Assembly (NCBI RefSeq): GCF_000346465.2 | Contig: NC_034010.1 | Coordinates: forward strand, 19,215,161 to 19,279,160 | Source of the DNA: Prunus persica | Lineage: Eukaryota; Streptophyta; Magnoliopsida; Rosales; Rosaceae | DNA length: 64,000 nt | Reading direction: 5' to 3' | Part shown: positions 12,871 to 25,607 of the stretch, piece after piece | How the letters are laid out: each line of letters opens with the position of its first letter | How positions within the stretch are numbered: position 1 is the first letter of the stretch | Program-made: the position numbers and the translations under genes | The notes under the pieces: model-generated | The model's database searches: none | What the model was told of the DNA's origin: nothing | The model's input: only the letters and a program-made list of their open reading frames with translations

Positions 12871-13000
12871 GGCCATCTCCAACCCATGAGGCCAAACCCA
12901 AAATATCCCAAATTATAGCCCAAAACCTCTCCCAACTCAAGAAAATAAAGGGGCCAAACTTTGGGAAAACCCAAACTTGGGGCTAAATAGCAGTCCATCT

Positions 13001-13312
13001 ATTGTTTGGACCCAAAAAAAAATTTCAGTGGAGCCCACCTGCTATTGGCGCAGCCCATGTGCAAGAAATCAAATGGGGGCCCGTACTGCAGTGCTTGTCT
13101 GCTGCCTGATGCAGCAACTTGCCACATGTCGCATTTTGGTTATGTTGTCGTTGGAGCTATTGTCTGGACCCAAAAAAATTTCAGTGGAGCCCACCTGCTG
13201 TTGGCGCAACCCATGTGCAAGAAATCAAATTAGGGCACGTGTTGCAGTGCTTGTCTGCTGCATGATGCAGCAGCTTGCCACATGTCGCATTTTGGTTATG
13301 TTGCCGTTGGAA
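13001..13312 (+). repeat. Tandem duplication, period about 157 bp
   Basis: Two copies starting at 13001 and 13159, each running from ATTGTTTGGACCC / ATTGTCTGGACCC through TTTCAGTGGAGCCCACCTGC to GCATTTTGGTTATGTTG and GTTGGA. They differ at scattered positions, so the duplication is not recent. It lies in the subterminal, non-coding part of the Harbinger element. Confidence 0.85.
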
Positions 13313-13642
13313 TCCAACGACAACAATTCAAATTTCTTTTTTTTTTTTAATATTCTAATAGTAACTTAAATCAACGATCTAGATTAAACATAAGCTATGT
13401 TAACGGTAAAGAAAAAAATCCAACGGTCAAAATAATATTTTAACTAACCCCAAAACTCACTCCAAACTCTACAAATACTCGGCCATTTCTCAATTAATCT
13501 ACCACAAATATTTTTTTTTATTTCTCAATTTATTTTTCCTTTGTCAATTTCATCAATTTCCTTTCATTCTCATACTTTTCATATCATTTCAAGCACATCA
13601 TCTTCTTCATTCTCTTACTTTTCATATCATTTCAAGTTTTCA

Positions 13643-14928
13643 ATGGATAACCGTGGCAATGCCATCTTTTTCTTTATGTTTGATGATGATTCAAATGATG
13701 AGGAACATCATCAGAGAGTGATACAAGCCATTGTCCACCATAGTTCACTGGAGAATGAAGCCACCAAATATGGTGGGTCGGTAGTCGGTCATGAGTACAA
13801 GAACCGTAAGAGGGAAAATCGCCATCGCAATCTCATGTCCAACTACTTCATTGAAAGGCCACATTTTAATAGTACAGACTTTCGTAGGCAGTTCCGAATG
13901 CGGAAAGAGTTGTTTTACTGCATCTTGAATGATGTTGTCAACCACGAGCCATACTTTCGCTATAAAAAAGACGGGCTTGGCCGACAAGGGCTATCCCCTG
14001 AACAAAAGTTAACCGCTGTCTTTCGTATGCTCGCATGGGGATGCTCAGTTGACGCAACCAACGAGTACTGTAAATTGAGTGAAAGCATAGCTCTTGAATC
14101 ACTCTGTAAGTTTTGTTGCGCTGTTGAAGCCATGTACGGACAAAGGTACCTCAGGTCTCCAAATCTAGCTGACCTTTACATGCTATTGCACATGGCAAGT
14201 CGTTGATGCTTCCCAGGCATGCTAGGAAGTCTTGACTGCATGCATTGGGAATGGAAGAACTGCCCATATACTTGGGCATGCCAATTTACTGGTCACAAAA
14301 AAAAAAAACTCACTGTTGCACTAGAGGCCCTGGCCTTATACAACACATGGATATGGCATGCCTTTTTTTTGGAGCTGTTGGATCCAACAATGATATCAAC
14401 ATTTTAGCTCGTTCTACATTGTTCAATGATGTGGTACATGGAATGGTTCCTTATGTTGAATATATAGTCAATGGAAATCAATACCATTTCGGCTATTATT
14501 TGGCAGATGGGATCTACCCCCGTTGGGCTACTTTGGTAAAGACCATCTCTTCTCCTCCTGATAACCTAAAGAAGAGGCTTTTTGCACAAATGCAAGAAGT
14601 GTACAGGAAGGATGTTGAAAGAGCATTTGGAATACTATAGGCTCGATCGGTTATTGTTCAGGACCCTGCACATATGTGGTGCAAGGATAACCTCTACTCA
14701 ATTATGATGACGTGTATAATATTGCACAACATGGTTGTGGAGGATGAGTACGAATATGTTGAAGAGGAATTTGATGATGAGGATACGTGTTCACAACGAT
14801 CTAGGAGGACCAGAGTAAGACAACATGAGCTGGAGCCAAGCATTACATACGAGTACCACAAAGATAGCCCGACTCTTTTTGATTACATGATTCATCATAA
14901 TAGAGTTCGATCTCCACATGTGCATTAG
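13643..14928 (+). pseudogene. PIF/Harbinger transposase (HARBI1/ALP1-like), broken
   Basis: The DDE nuclease of PIF/Harbinger elements is recognisable in pieces. 13643-14206 encodes MDNRGNAIFFFMFDDDSNDE to LLHMASR with FRRQFRMRKELFYCIL and LSPEQKLTAVFRMLAWG motifs. Then, in another frame, comes GSLDCMHWEWKNCP (first catalytic Asp, about 14227). A further frameshift around 14290-14370 leads into GSNNDINILARSTLFNDVVHG (second Asp), YYLADGIYPRWATLVKTI and RKDVERAFGIL. A TAG at 14638 replaces the expected Gln codon. The frame continues with MMTCIILHNMVVEDEYEY to the end at 14928. With at least two frameshifts and one internal stop it cannot make an intact enzyme. Domesticated ALP1-like genes have intact frames, so this is transposon debris. 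Confidence 0.85.
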
Positions 14929-15096
14929 AGTCTCTGACATGATTTGATCGATCACCTTTGGAGGAGCTTTGGAGATGTGAATGAGGTCGACAATTGTTTC
15001 AATCCTCCTTTTGTGTTTTTTTTTTAATGTTGTGTGTTTTCTTTTGGAATAAAATATGTTTGTGGAATTTCAATTTTTTTAGGTCAAATTGTTCAA

Positions 15097-15824
15097 AAAA
15101 TTAAAGGCTTAATAGCTACAGTGCACCTTAAAACATTGGTCAAATCTCACTTTACCCCCTTAAAGTTAAAGTGACTCATTTTGCCCCATTGACCAAGGTT
15201 TGATGTTTCACAGTGCCCTTTACTGTTAATTTCATCCAAAAGTCCGTTTAATTTTATGACGTGGCAGGGGTGTTTTAGTAATTTTGTGCACTAGGGTTTT
15301 TTATTCACATATTTGAGTGGGTGATGTGGCAAAGTGGAGCCCACCTCCAGTATGGATAAAAATATTAATAAAAAATTAATTACTTTGGTTGTCGAGAGAG
15401 GGGGCAATGGGTTTCTGAGTTCTGCACATGGAGGGGGTGGGTTGCNNNNNNNNNNNNNNNNNNNNNNNNNNNNNNNNNNNNNNNNNNNNNNNNNNNNNNN
15501 NNNNNNNNNNNNNNNNNNNNNNNNNNNNNNNNNNNNNNNNNNNNNTTGGCAAGCGGGGTAAAGAAGTCAATCTATTTTATTTTCAATTTTATGTTTGTAT
15601 TTTAATTTTTTTAAGTAATTAAAAAATCTAGGTGCACAAAATTATTAAAATACTCATGCCAAGTCATCAAACTTAACAGACTTTTGGATGGAGTTAATAG
15701 TAGGGGCAATGTGGAACATCAAATCTTGGTCAAAGAGGCAAAGTGGGTCACTTTAACTTTAAGGGGGTAAGTGAGAATTGACCAATATTTCAAGGTGCAC
15801 TAAAGCAATTAAGCCAAAATTAAA
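15097..15824. mobile_element. Long-TIR MITE (Mutator-like) with 9-bp target duplication
   Basis: Element 15106-15815, flanked on both sides by AAAATTAAA (15097-15105 and 15816-15824). The ends are inverted copies: left GGCTTAATAGCTACAGTGCA, right complement GGCTTAATTGCTTTAGTGCA, and the inverted pairing continues inward for more than 200 bases (CTTTACCCCCTTAAAGTTAAAGTGAC and its complement). A 9-bp duplication plus long terminal inverted repeats points to a Mutator-like non-autonomous element. A 100-N gap sits in the middle. A related element lies at 57265-59430. Confidence 0.8.
15446..15545. other. Assembly gap (100 N) inside the MITE
   Basis: Exactly 100 N, the usual placeholder for a gap of unknown size. 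It lies between the two arms of the inverted-repeat element at 15106-15815. Confidence 0.99.
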
Positions 15825-16161
15825 TTATGAAGTTATTTAATAAGATTAAATGAAGAAAAGTTATCCATAAAAAAAATTAGACTTAAACATTTTAAAACAA
15901 TTTAATAAAGTTGCGGACTTAAAATTTAAGTCCGGAGAGTTGGGAAACAACCAATTTGAATCTGGGCAAAACTCAAATAATTACTTTTTAGAGGTGAAAA
16001 ATTTGGGTTTATCCCCCAAATGGATTGTAAAAGGCCTAAGCATTTTAACTCTCAAAACCACAAGCAACTCACACTGCGAGACAGCAGAGAGGGCAGTGTG
16101 CCAAAGGGTTCAGGGTTTTACGTCAAACCCCCCAAAAGCCCTAAAACCGGACACCACAACC
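15825..16161 (+). promoter_or_regulatory. Promoter and leader of mitochondrial EF-G gene
   Basis: AT-rich sequence between the MITE and the EF-G start codon. The 5' leader probably begins near 16040-16080. The MITE therefore ends only about 350 bases from the start codon. Confidence 0.4.
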
Positions 16162-19100
16162 ATGGCGCGCTTCTCTCGACCCTCCACACCACGCCTCCTC
16201 TACACCCTCTACACCAGCCCATCCAAAACGGTACAGTCTCCTTCTCCATCCCCATCTCCCTCTCCATCACCAGCCTCCTCTCTCCTCCTCGGCTCTTTCC
16301 ACTTCCGCCAATTCTCTTCCGGCAATCTCGCACGTGCCAAGGAGGACAAAGAGCCATGGTGGAAGGACTCCATGGACAAGCTCCGAAACATCGGAATATC
16401 GGCCCACATAGACTCCGGCAAGACCACCCTCACCGAGAGAGTTCTGTTTTACACTGGGAAGATCCATGAGATTCATGAGGTTAGAGGCAGAGATGGAGTT
16501 GGCGCGAAAATGGATTCCATGGATTTGGAAAGAGAGAAGGGGATTACCATTCAGTCTGCTGCCACTTATTGTACTTGGAATGGCTATCAGGTAATTGCAA
16601 TTATTGGTTTTGGCTTTGCTTCTGTCTTTTACTCGGAAAGTAATGGGATTTGATGGAAATTTGAATCTTTTAATGGTGGGCAGTGATTTTTTTATTTCAA
16701 AGTATGGGGAAATGGAAACTTGGCATATAAGGTGTAGTTGGGTTGTTAAATTTATAAACTTGTTGAAAATGGAGGAAGTGATCACTCTGATATGCTTCTA
16801 CTTTTAATGTTACAAGTCAAAGATAATTAAATATAAGTTTTGAATTTGTCAAAATTTTAGCAAATGTTTGAAAATCTTGGATTTTGAGTTTAAGATATAC
16901 ATGAATATTGAATGACAATTCGGTTTGTTGCTTCTTTCTATACCTGGAACGTGCAAGAGGCTTGAGCTAGTTCTATTACATTGGAGAGAATTGGTGGAAG
17001 ATGGACCTGGGTAATCTTTTATTGATACGTTTGTTCTTACTTGAGAGACCTGGGAACACCAAAGGGAGTGCGTTGCAAATTAGAATGTTACCTTACTCTT
17101 GGAGTTAGTAGGAACATGCAGTATTAACATGTTCTGTCTGAAGCTACTAATGCTAAATGAAATTAGCATTGTAGATATTTGGCCTACTGTCTTTTCCAAC
17201 ATATATAAAATAGAATAAAAACCTTTGAAATCACCAAATGAGATTTAGATTCTCTTGCATGTTTCCCTTCGCTGCTTTCTCTTTAGTAAAACTATTACTT
17301 GTCAAAAAGTAAATTGAGGTTAGTAATCTTACCTTTTTGCCGTGTCGTTAGTCTGAAACTGATGAGTTAATATGTTGAATTTATGAGCTGCAATACTTCA
17401 ACTTTGTGTTTATGTTAAATAATTTCCAGAATAGAAGAAAAAAATGTTTCCATTAACCATAAATTTTCTATTGCAGGTTAACATAATAGACACCCCTGGT
17501 CACGTTGATTTCACCATTGAGGTTGAGAGAGCTTTGCGTGTTCTTGATGGTGCCATTCTTGTCCTTTGTAGTGTTGGTGGTGTGCAAAGTCAGTCAATTA
17601 CTGTTGATCGACAAATGAGAAGATATGAGGTTCCAAGACTTGCATTTATAAACAAACTTGACCGTATGGGAGCAGATCCGTGGAAAGTTCTGAACCAGGT
17701 GCATTTCAAAATTGACGAATCATGGAAACATCTCGGTATTTTAGGTTTGCTTATTGTTTTGCTACGAGGGAAGATAGAGCATTCAGTATAGTGTTTCGAT
17801 TGTCATAGTGAACACAAACCATTAACTAATATCTCAGGATATTGGCCACCTAATTATGTGCTGAGCTTTTCAGGTTGTAATTTACCCAGAAAAAATTGAT
17901 TTTGATGGCTATGTGTTCTTAAATCTCTATTTTTAGGGTATACAATTATTTGGTTAACATAATTGTAAATTTGTAGAATTTGTGTGATGAAGTTCAAGGA
18001 ATTAGAACTAATATTAGTTTGGGTTGATTGACATCAGTTTCTGTTTCAGTATGTTGAGGAATGCATTATACATGATTGTAATTTATGCAACAACCTGATA
18101 CAGCGAGACATGACTTTTCTAGTTCTTTTATACAAAGCATGCTAAAATGAAACAAGGGACATGAACAAGCTAGATTTCCCTTGATGGTTCAGATTGATTT
18201 TCTTTTTTTAAAGGATAGTTGTACATCATCATGTAAATTTTATTGAGTTTTGAACCTTAAATAGTGATGTGGTAGTGAAATTGATTCTCCTGTAGGCAAG
18301 GGCTAAGCTCCGGCATCACAGTGCTGCCATGCAAGTTCCAATTGGGTTGGAAGAAGATTTTAAGGGTCTTGTTGACCTTGTGCAGATGAAAGCTTTGTAT
18401 TTTCATGGTTCCAGTGGGTCTGTTCTTAACGCTATTGTGTTCACACGGTTCCTTTTCAATGCGCATTTCCATTTCTATATCTTTTTTTCTTATTTTCTTT
18501 TTGCATCTTTTAGTGAAAAAATCGTTATTGAAGAAGTTCCTGCTGATATGGAGGCATTAGTCACAGAAAAGAGGCGTGAGCTAATTGAGGTTGTATCTGA
18601 AGTTGATGACAAACTAGCTGAAGCATTTCTTGCTGATGAACCTATATCGTCCACTGATCTTGAGGTACATTAGACAAAATTCAAAAGAAAAAAATTCTGA
18701 AAATGTTGTGGAAAATGAATACAGAATATTTTGTCTTGACTTGTTAGATGCAACATAAGCTATAATTTTCAGTTATCTTTTTCCATTTTTACTTGTCATG
18801 GGTTTTGGTGGTTGGATGCTCCTTGCAAGGGTAAAATTATGTGGTGGCATATATTTCTATAAAGTTCTAGGCGGTGCTATCTCCAATGTTTGTTTTTGTT
18901 CAAGATAAATTAATTTCTGCATATATCTTTCTGTGCTCTTGAAGTTTAAAGCCTCTGTTTTTTTTTTTTTTTTTTTTTGAGTAGGAAGCTGTGCGGAGGG
19001 CTACTATAGCACAGAAATTCATACCTGTGTTCATGGGTAGTGCATTTAAAAACAAGGTACTATCTTCTTTTAAAAAAACTTATTCCTTCTAATGACATGC

Positions 19101-21726
19101 ACATCATTGGTTACATTTTCTGTTGTTATTTGCCAGCAATCAACTTCAAACGCTTTTAGGTTGATGTGTTAAATTTCATGTTCTTTGGTTACTTAAGATT
19201 ATGATGTATTATACTTTATACAGTGAAGGATCCAAACATTTATGGTCACCAGATTAAATCTTATGTCATCTCTGAACAGACAAATTAGTAGACTCCTCAG
19301 TGGGTATAGATATATCATAGATCTTAACTGCCGGTAGGTTTTGCCCTTTTATGTAGCTGTTTGGTTCTACTCAAGGTAAGGTTAATTAGGTAACTAACGC
19401 AGGGCCCTTGCTGTTATTTTTGTTTTTGGTTTCTCCTGAATGGCCTTGTGGAAACTATATGGTCTGTGTTGGTGCAGTTCCATGTTATTACGGCATGACA
19501 AGTTTGGAACTTTTTTAGCAAACGTTGAATTTCTTTGGTCTGTTGCTTTGCCTCTTGTTCTCTGGAGTAGTTATCCTTTTCACCTTTTAGGTAAAATGAT
19601 TTGTACATGCAACTTGATTGTCCCTGTTAATAATTTTCTTTATTTTCTGCCATTTATGAGTACAGGGTGTACAGCCACTTTTGAATGCTGTACTTAGTTA
19701 TTTGCCCTGTCCAATTGAAGTCAGTAACTATGCTCTTGACCAGACTAAGAATGAAGAGAAGGTACTAAGTTGGGGAAATTCATCCTGAAACTTTTCTTTT
19801 CTTTCATTCTCCAAACCTGCCTGGGTAATAAATTAAAAAATTGCTGCAATACTGTAGGTTGCATTGGGTGGAACTCCAGATGGGCCTCTTGTAGCACTGG
19901 CTTTCAAATTGGAGGAAGGGCGTTTTGGTCAGTTAACATATCTAAGGTATGCCTTAGAGGTGCTGTGTTTTAATGTCAAGGTAGCTTTTCTAATTTTTGT
20001 ATTAATGTATTATGTTATAATAACTATGCTAACAATTATTTTGTTGGTGAAGAATCTATGAAGGTGTCATTCGGAAGGGTGATTTTATTTTCAACATTAA
20101 CACTGGTAAGAAGATTAAGGTAAGTCCAAGGAATGCAATGTTTCATCTCACTGTTCTCAGTTCAAGTTAAGCCTTTATGTCTTATGGGCCTTCTGCTGCA
20201 ATAATTGTTTCGTGCCACCAATTTCTTCCATCTGGTCTTGTGAAATCTAATTTGATATTTTTTCTAAAGCAATTGGTGGCTAATTACGATATGTGGATTA
20301 TCAAAACAAAGTTATAATGTGGAATGGAATGATCTGGGGTTATCTGATTATTTATGATAGTTTAAATATGTGAGGCACGGTGATTCCTCTGAAAGAGAGT
20401 GGTCATTCAAAGTAAATAAGATGAAGAGTAGTAGAAACTGATCAGGAAGGAAATGTCCACAAGAGATGTAGTTGAGGATATAGTTTGTTTTTTTTTTTTT
20501 TTTTTTTGGGCGGTAAGAGTTCAAGGTATAGCTCTCAAATAGGGATTGAAATCGGGAAAAAGTGATATGGTGGATTCCAATTTGTTTGGATAAGATTTCA
20601 TGCAGCTGACCCCAAGAAGTTGGGATTAAGGCTGTGTTCAGTTGGGTATGGTTACCTTCTGTGAATCACTAGTGGTGATTCTTTAATTTTTTTTCTTTGC
20701 TGGCAAGTCTTATCTTCATATCAACGGTATCGCACTTTAATTTGTATGCTTTTGAATGTTTTGCTGAATTCTGTGATCTTCTAAAAACAGGTCCCTCGCT
20801 TGGTCCGGATGCATTCAGATGAGATGGAGGTTAGTTTTTTGTTTCAAATTTTTGCTAATAAAATTATTTGATCTTTCAGTGTGTGAAAATAATTTTTACA
20901 ATAAAAAACATCTCGAAGATGCTCTAGTGATGGGTTTTTGTCTGTGGTGGTAAATTTACTGATATCTTTTATTTTTTGTGGAATATTTCATCCACAGGAT
21001 ATTCAAGAAGCACATGCTGGGCAAATCGTTGCTGTATTTGGTGTAGACTGTGCATCAGGTTTGACTTCCTTTTATCATGCACAGAGAATCACTTTGTCTC
21101 TTATGAAAAGGGAATCTTTGGATGAAGGAAAGATGTATTGATTTATTAGATTTACACTATCTACCTAGTAGTCTGAGTAGGGAATAAGCAAAATCTTGTT
21201 GAGCTTTCTAAAAAAGGGAGGGATATGTCAGAATGGATGTTAGACAGAGTCATTCAGAAAATATCTAAATTTTCAGTCATGATGAAGTCATAGCTTTCTT
21301 AATTTTGTGCATGACATTGACAACTAGTTTGAAGCGTTATAACCTAATGATTTAATGCTTTGTTCCTGTTTTCTACGCATTTTATTCCTTTCATAAATTT
21401 GTTCTAAAGCATGTCTTCTTGTATCATCAGGAGATACATTTACTGATGGGTCAGTTAAATATACAATGACTTCTATGAATGTCCCTGAGCCAGTGATGTC
21501 ATTAGCTGTTCAACCAGTTTCAAAAGATTCTGGAGGACAAGTGAGCCGATTCCCTTTGATTTTGTGTGTGCATGTGCCATATGTGTGTGTCTCATTATTC
21601 AATGGCACTTACATTAATCTTTTTCTTTTTTTCTAGTTTTCGAAGGCTTTGAATCGTTTTCAGAAAGAGGATCCTACATTCCGTGTTGGCTTGGACCCTG
21701 AGAGTGGACAGGTCTGATGTTCAACA

Positions 21727-21765
<39 letters not shown>

Positions 21766-24107
21766 GTTCAAAGTATATTTCTTTTCCACTTCAAGAAATA
21801 ATTCTTGCCTTACATTATTGTTCCTTGAGTAGACAATCATCTCTGGAATGGGAGAGCTGCATTTGGACATTTATGTTGAACGCATTCGGAGAGAATATAA
21901 GGTGCCTTGCCTGTTCTCTTTTTGCAATATATAATATCAGGAATTTTTTTGTTAGGTAGGTTAAGTTTTACCTTGTACTGCTGCTGTATTCCTATTCCCA
22001 TATTTGTGCTAAACAGGTTGATGCCACTGTTGGAAAACCTCGTGTAAACTTCAGAGAGACTGTTACTCAACGGGCTGAATTTGATTATTTACATAAGAAG
22101 CAATCTGGAGGACAAGGTCAATATGGGCGGGTATGTGGGTAAGTCCAGATGATGCCTTTATATGCACGATGTTCAGACATGATTGTATTTGTGCGATACA
22201 TGTGTACATATTCTTTTACATGTACTCAAGTTACTTCCTTTGGAAACCTGATAATTGGCTTTCTTATTGCGACTTGGTGTTTTCTCCCCTGCATGTAACT
22301 TGTTTCTTAATTGGTACATTGCAGATATGTTGAACCGCTGCCTGCCGGGTCACCAACCAAGTTTGAATTTGAAAACATGATTGTGGGACAAGCTATACCA
22401 TCAAATTTTATCCCAGCTATTGAGAAGGGTTTCAAAGAAGCAGCCAATTCGTGAGTCCCCATCTGGTCTTAAAAGTTGGCTATAGAAACAAGGATAATCC
22501 AATATCTAATCCATTCAGGATTTCACACTATAAAAGTTACTATATTGCTATAACATCCTTGTCTAAATGTCCGCCCCTTTCTATTGTGTTTGCTCATAAT
22601 GATATCCCTTGTACAGGGGTTCCTTAATTGGACATCCAGTTGAACACGTTCATGTTGTTTTAACCGATGGCGCTGCCCATGCTGTGGATTCCAGTGAACT
22701 TGCCTTTAAATTAGCTGCAATATATGCATTTAGAAAGGTCCTTGTCATATCCTTGAGTGAAGTGAATTCTTTTTAAATTTGATTTAACACATATTCTGGA
22801 ACCTACTTTTGCCTGCATGATCTATTTTTCAACTTCAAAATTTTGTCCACTCCAGTTATTATGTATATTAAGTTCTGAAATTTTCAAACAGTGCTATGCG
22901 GCTGCAAAACCAGTGATATTGGAGCCTGTTATGCTCGTTGAGTTGAAAGTACCTATGGAGTTTCAGGGAACTGTAGCGGGTGATATTAATAAGTGAGTGT
23001 TTTCTTACTTTACTGAAATACTAGATCTTTTCTTTTTTTCTTTTTTGTTTTGTTTTCTTGTCAATCAAAATATATGGGTTAATCCCACTATTTTTTACTG
23101 AAAATGTTACTGCTCTCATTTGATAGGAGGAAAGGTGTTATTATTGGAAATGACCAGGAGGGAGATGACTCTGTTATTACTGCCCATGTAAGTATCTCTT
23201 GCAGTCTTGTAATAGTAGTTCATACTTCTTCCTTTTTGCTTAGCCAATAAAAGGAGGTACTTTTGCACAGCTTGACTTTAATGCTACTAAGAAAATTTAC
23301 ATATTTTGTCCAACATCTGTGTAAGATTCAAGCATATATGGTAATACAATACCATACTTCCAGCTTCTCTTCTGGTTAAAAGGTTTGGTATGTGCGTCAG
23401 GTTTGTTCTTGGGAGATATGGGAGCTTCTGTCGATGGTAGTGGTTTAGAAAATGTAGGAATTCATTAAATTGTCAGCTATTTTTACTTTGTAGGTATGCT
23501 CTTTTGTCTCAGAGAAAAAGTCCTAACAAAAAAGAGAACTTCTCAGTTGGAGTTAGTCCCCTTATACTTGCTTGTTTAAACCGTATGAATGTGTAGATAC
23601 TTGGTTTGATACTTTTACAATATTGCAGTGTGAAAATACTTGGCAGATCTGATATTTCTTGCTATTCATCATTTTATTTATTTAGGCATCGTTTCTTTTT
23701 TGGGGTAATTACTTGCATGTCTGATATAAAACATTATACATGTTGAAACATTTCCCGTATTTATTAAATTTGGTTGGAGTGGTGTTTGCATTACCTTAAT
23801 ATTAATGGCTGTTTTTATGAGATTATTCCCTGAAAAATATCGTGTATTGGCTCTTAGGTTCCTCTGAACAATATGTTTGGGTATTCAACTGCCCTTCGAT
23901 CAATGACACAGGTAATGAAGAACATTCTCTTTCATGTGCAAAAAAATTTCATTTCTGAATTCCCACTAGAATTGTGTGTAAGTAATACTTCTATCTCTGC
24001 AGGGAAAAGGTGAATTCACAATGGAGTACAAAGAGCACTCGCCGGTTTCTCACGACGTGCAAACGCAATTGATAAACAATTACAAGGGCACCCATGCTGC
24101 TGAATAG
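16162..24107 (+). CDS. MEFG: Elongation factor G, mitochondrial
   Basis: GTPase that drives ribosome translocation in mitochondria. Twenty exons, all in phase: 16162-16590, 17477-17698, 18296-18417, 18514-18664, 18985-19056, 19666-19761, 19858-19946, 20053-20119, 20791-20829, 20998-21058, 21431-21540, 21637-21711, 21833-21901, 22017-22138, 22325-22450, 22617-22737, 22892-22992, 23127-23187, 23858-23911, 24003-24107. The product is about 763 aa, normal for plant mitochondrial EF-G. The first 65 or so residues are Ser/Pro/Arg-rich with few acids ([19 protein letters not shown]), a mitochondrial transit peptide with an unusual SPSPSP run. GTPase motifs: AHIDSGKTT (G1), [10 protein letters not shown] (G2 region), DTPGHVDF (G3), NKLD (G4). 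Domain IV/V parts include [11 protein letters not shown] and [15 protein letters not shown]. The exon 14 donor is placed after GTATGTGG because GRVCGYVEP fits the family. The last exon is partly duplicated downstream. Confidence 0.95.
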
Positions 24108-24168
24108 CACACGATGTCCAGACACAGTTGATAAACAATTACAAGGGCAGCAGTGCTGCTGAATAGCA
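24051..24168 (+). repeat. 59-bp tandem duplication of the EF-G C-terminus
   Basis: 24051-24109 and 24110-24168 are diverged tandem copies. Both contain TTGATAAACAATTACAAGGG and GCTGCTGAATAG, so the stop codon itself is duplicated. The first copy is coding; the second lies in the 3' UTR. Confidence 0.9.
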
Positions 24169-24663
24169 TGTGTTTCGTCGAATGCATTTGCTCCTTTTTT
24201 AAGTTGCTGGAGTCCAATATGTTTGTTATAATGTTAAAATTTTGGAACTTTAATATTATTAATTCTTTTAGGAAAAGAGTAATCTGTGTTACATGATCCA
24301 TAATTTTGAAAAGCACCAATAAAACTCAAATTGCCTATTAAGGGCTGAGATGATGTATCACTTTCTCCTGAACTGTGTATCATATAGTTTCCTTTCATTA
24401 TTTTGGGCTGAATACTTGTACTGTACCATTATTATAAAAAGATAAAGGGTTTGCCCTAAATACATTTAAGGCATTTTTCAGCATTCATTAGGCCCCAAGT
24501 ATATAATACAGACAATTTAATATAGTAGCTAAGTTTGTATCTTTGCTCATACCATCAAAAGGATAATTTGGTGCTTTGAAATGGCTCTATGTACCACCCG
24601 TCAAATGCTTTATATGCATAAAGCGTCCCACACCACAAGTAGACACGCAGAAACATAGCGGAA
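24169..24663. other. EF-G 3' region and spacer
   Basis: 3' UTR and AT-rich spacer between EF-G and the kiwellin pseudogene. Nothing else is recognised. Confidence 0.4.
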
Positions 24664-25142
24664 ATGAAGAAGAGCTCAATAGTTATTCTCAAAAGGGTCC
24701 ATTGTTCCTACTAGTCATTCTACTTTTAGCAACTTGCTTGGTCACCGAAGCTCAGCAGCAATGTCATCCAAGCCGCCGGATTAGAGGCAGGAAGGCTCCG
24801 CCTGGACAATGTAACCAAAAAACGAATCCTGACTTGTGGTAAAGGCAAAATGTACACAACCTACATATGTTCACCACTGTTGTCTGCAGCAATGGGGGCG
24901 GTCCATCAGAATGCACAACCAACACCACAATGACAACACACCAGTCGTGGCACTATCCACTGGATAGTGTAGTGGCCATGGTGTTGGATGAGTGTGACTC
25001 TACTGTGGGATGTGATGCATACCATTATTATCAACCTCCTCGTCTGAACAACGTTGTTGATGACTCAAAAGGCTGTCTGGGAAGCCTCGGTGTGCCCGAG
25101 GACAACTGAGGTGGCTTAGATACCACATGGTCCGACGCTTAA
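24664..25142 (+). pseudogene. Kiwellin / ripening-related protein pseudogene
   Basis: Kiwellins are small secreted Cys-rich proteins with a double-psi beta-barrel fold, known from fruit and defence. Fragments in different frames line up in the right order: MKKSSIVIL (24664), a signal-peptide core LFLLVILLLATCLVTEAQQQ, CHPSRRIRGRKAPPGQCNQ, GKMYTTYICSP, NGGGPSEC, DNTPVVALSTG, SVVAMVLDECDSTVGCD, YYQPPRLNNVVD, GVPEDN, stop, GGLDTTWSDA ending at 25142. At least three frame changes and in-frame stops separate them. The segment between PVVALSTG and SVVAMVLDECD, normally about 20 residues, is deleted. It is a broken gene without a visible intron. Functional kiwellin genes are likely elsewhere in the genome. 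Confidence 0.85.
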
Positions 25143-25607
25143 CTTGTTGCTTTTGTTGGTTTATGTATTTGTATTTAATGTGGAAGTACTTGTATAATGT
25201 GTTACATGAGAGTAGGATTATATTTATAATTTCCTTTGAATTGAATCTTTGTGATTGTAAGCTAGTTCATGGTCGCAGATTGGGCTTTTTTTGGGTAGAG
25301 AATTGCAGTGGAATCTGAAGCCTCCTATGTAAAACAAATGAAGATGTTGACAATTAAGACATCTGCAGCTACATACAGCAAAAAGATCTTATGGAAGGAC
25401 TCTAGCATAAAACAATGGTAATTTGTTCACAATAAGGAGCTTGCTATTTGATGTGAACATAGGAAGAAGCCGCCTCTAATAATCAGTAATCACCTCAACA
25501 TGTTTGTTGCGCTAAAACGTAAAAATTACTGATTCTATAACAAGCAACAAAATGAAACAAGAAACATCCAAATCATTCTAACGAGTTTACAAACTAATTC
25601 ATTTCAG
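25143..25607. other. Spacer with SF3B4 3' UTR
   Basis: Holds the 3' UTR of the minus-strand SF3B4 gene in its right part. No other feature seen. Confidence 0.4.

Larger units (their letters stand above)
12871..15096 (+). mobile_element. Decayed PIF/Harbinger transposon
   Basis: The left end GGCCATCTCCAACCCATGAG, preceded by TAA (12868-12870), looks like the terminal repeat and 3-bp target of PIF/Harbinger elements. It is followed by a non-coding part with a 156-158 bp tandem duplication, a leader and a broken HARBI1-type transposase. I could not find the matching right terminal repeat before the MITE at 15106, so the right end is missing or too diverged. The right limit given is only the point where the MITE target duplication begins. 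Confidence 0.65.

Noticed and set aside
16118..16785. Several antisense frames across EF-G exon 1
   Set aside because: Complement of the Ser/Pro-rich transit peptide and GTPase exon; no motifs.
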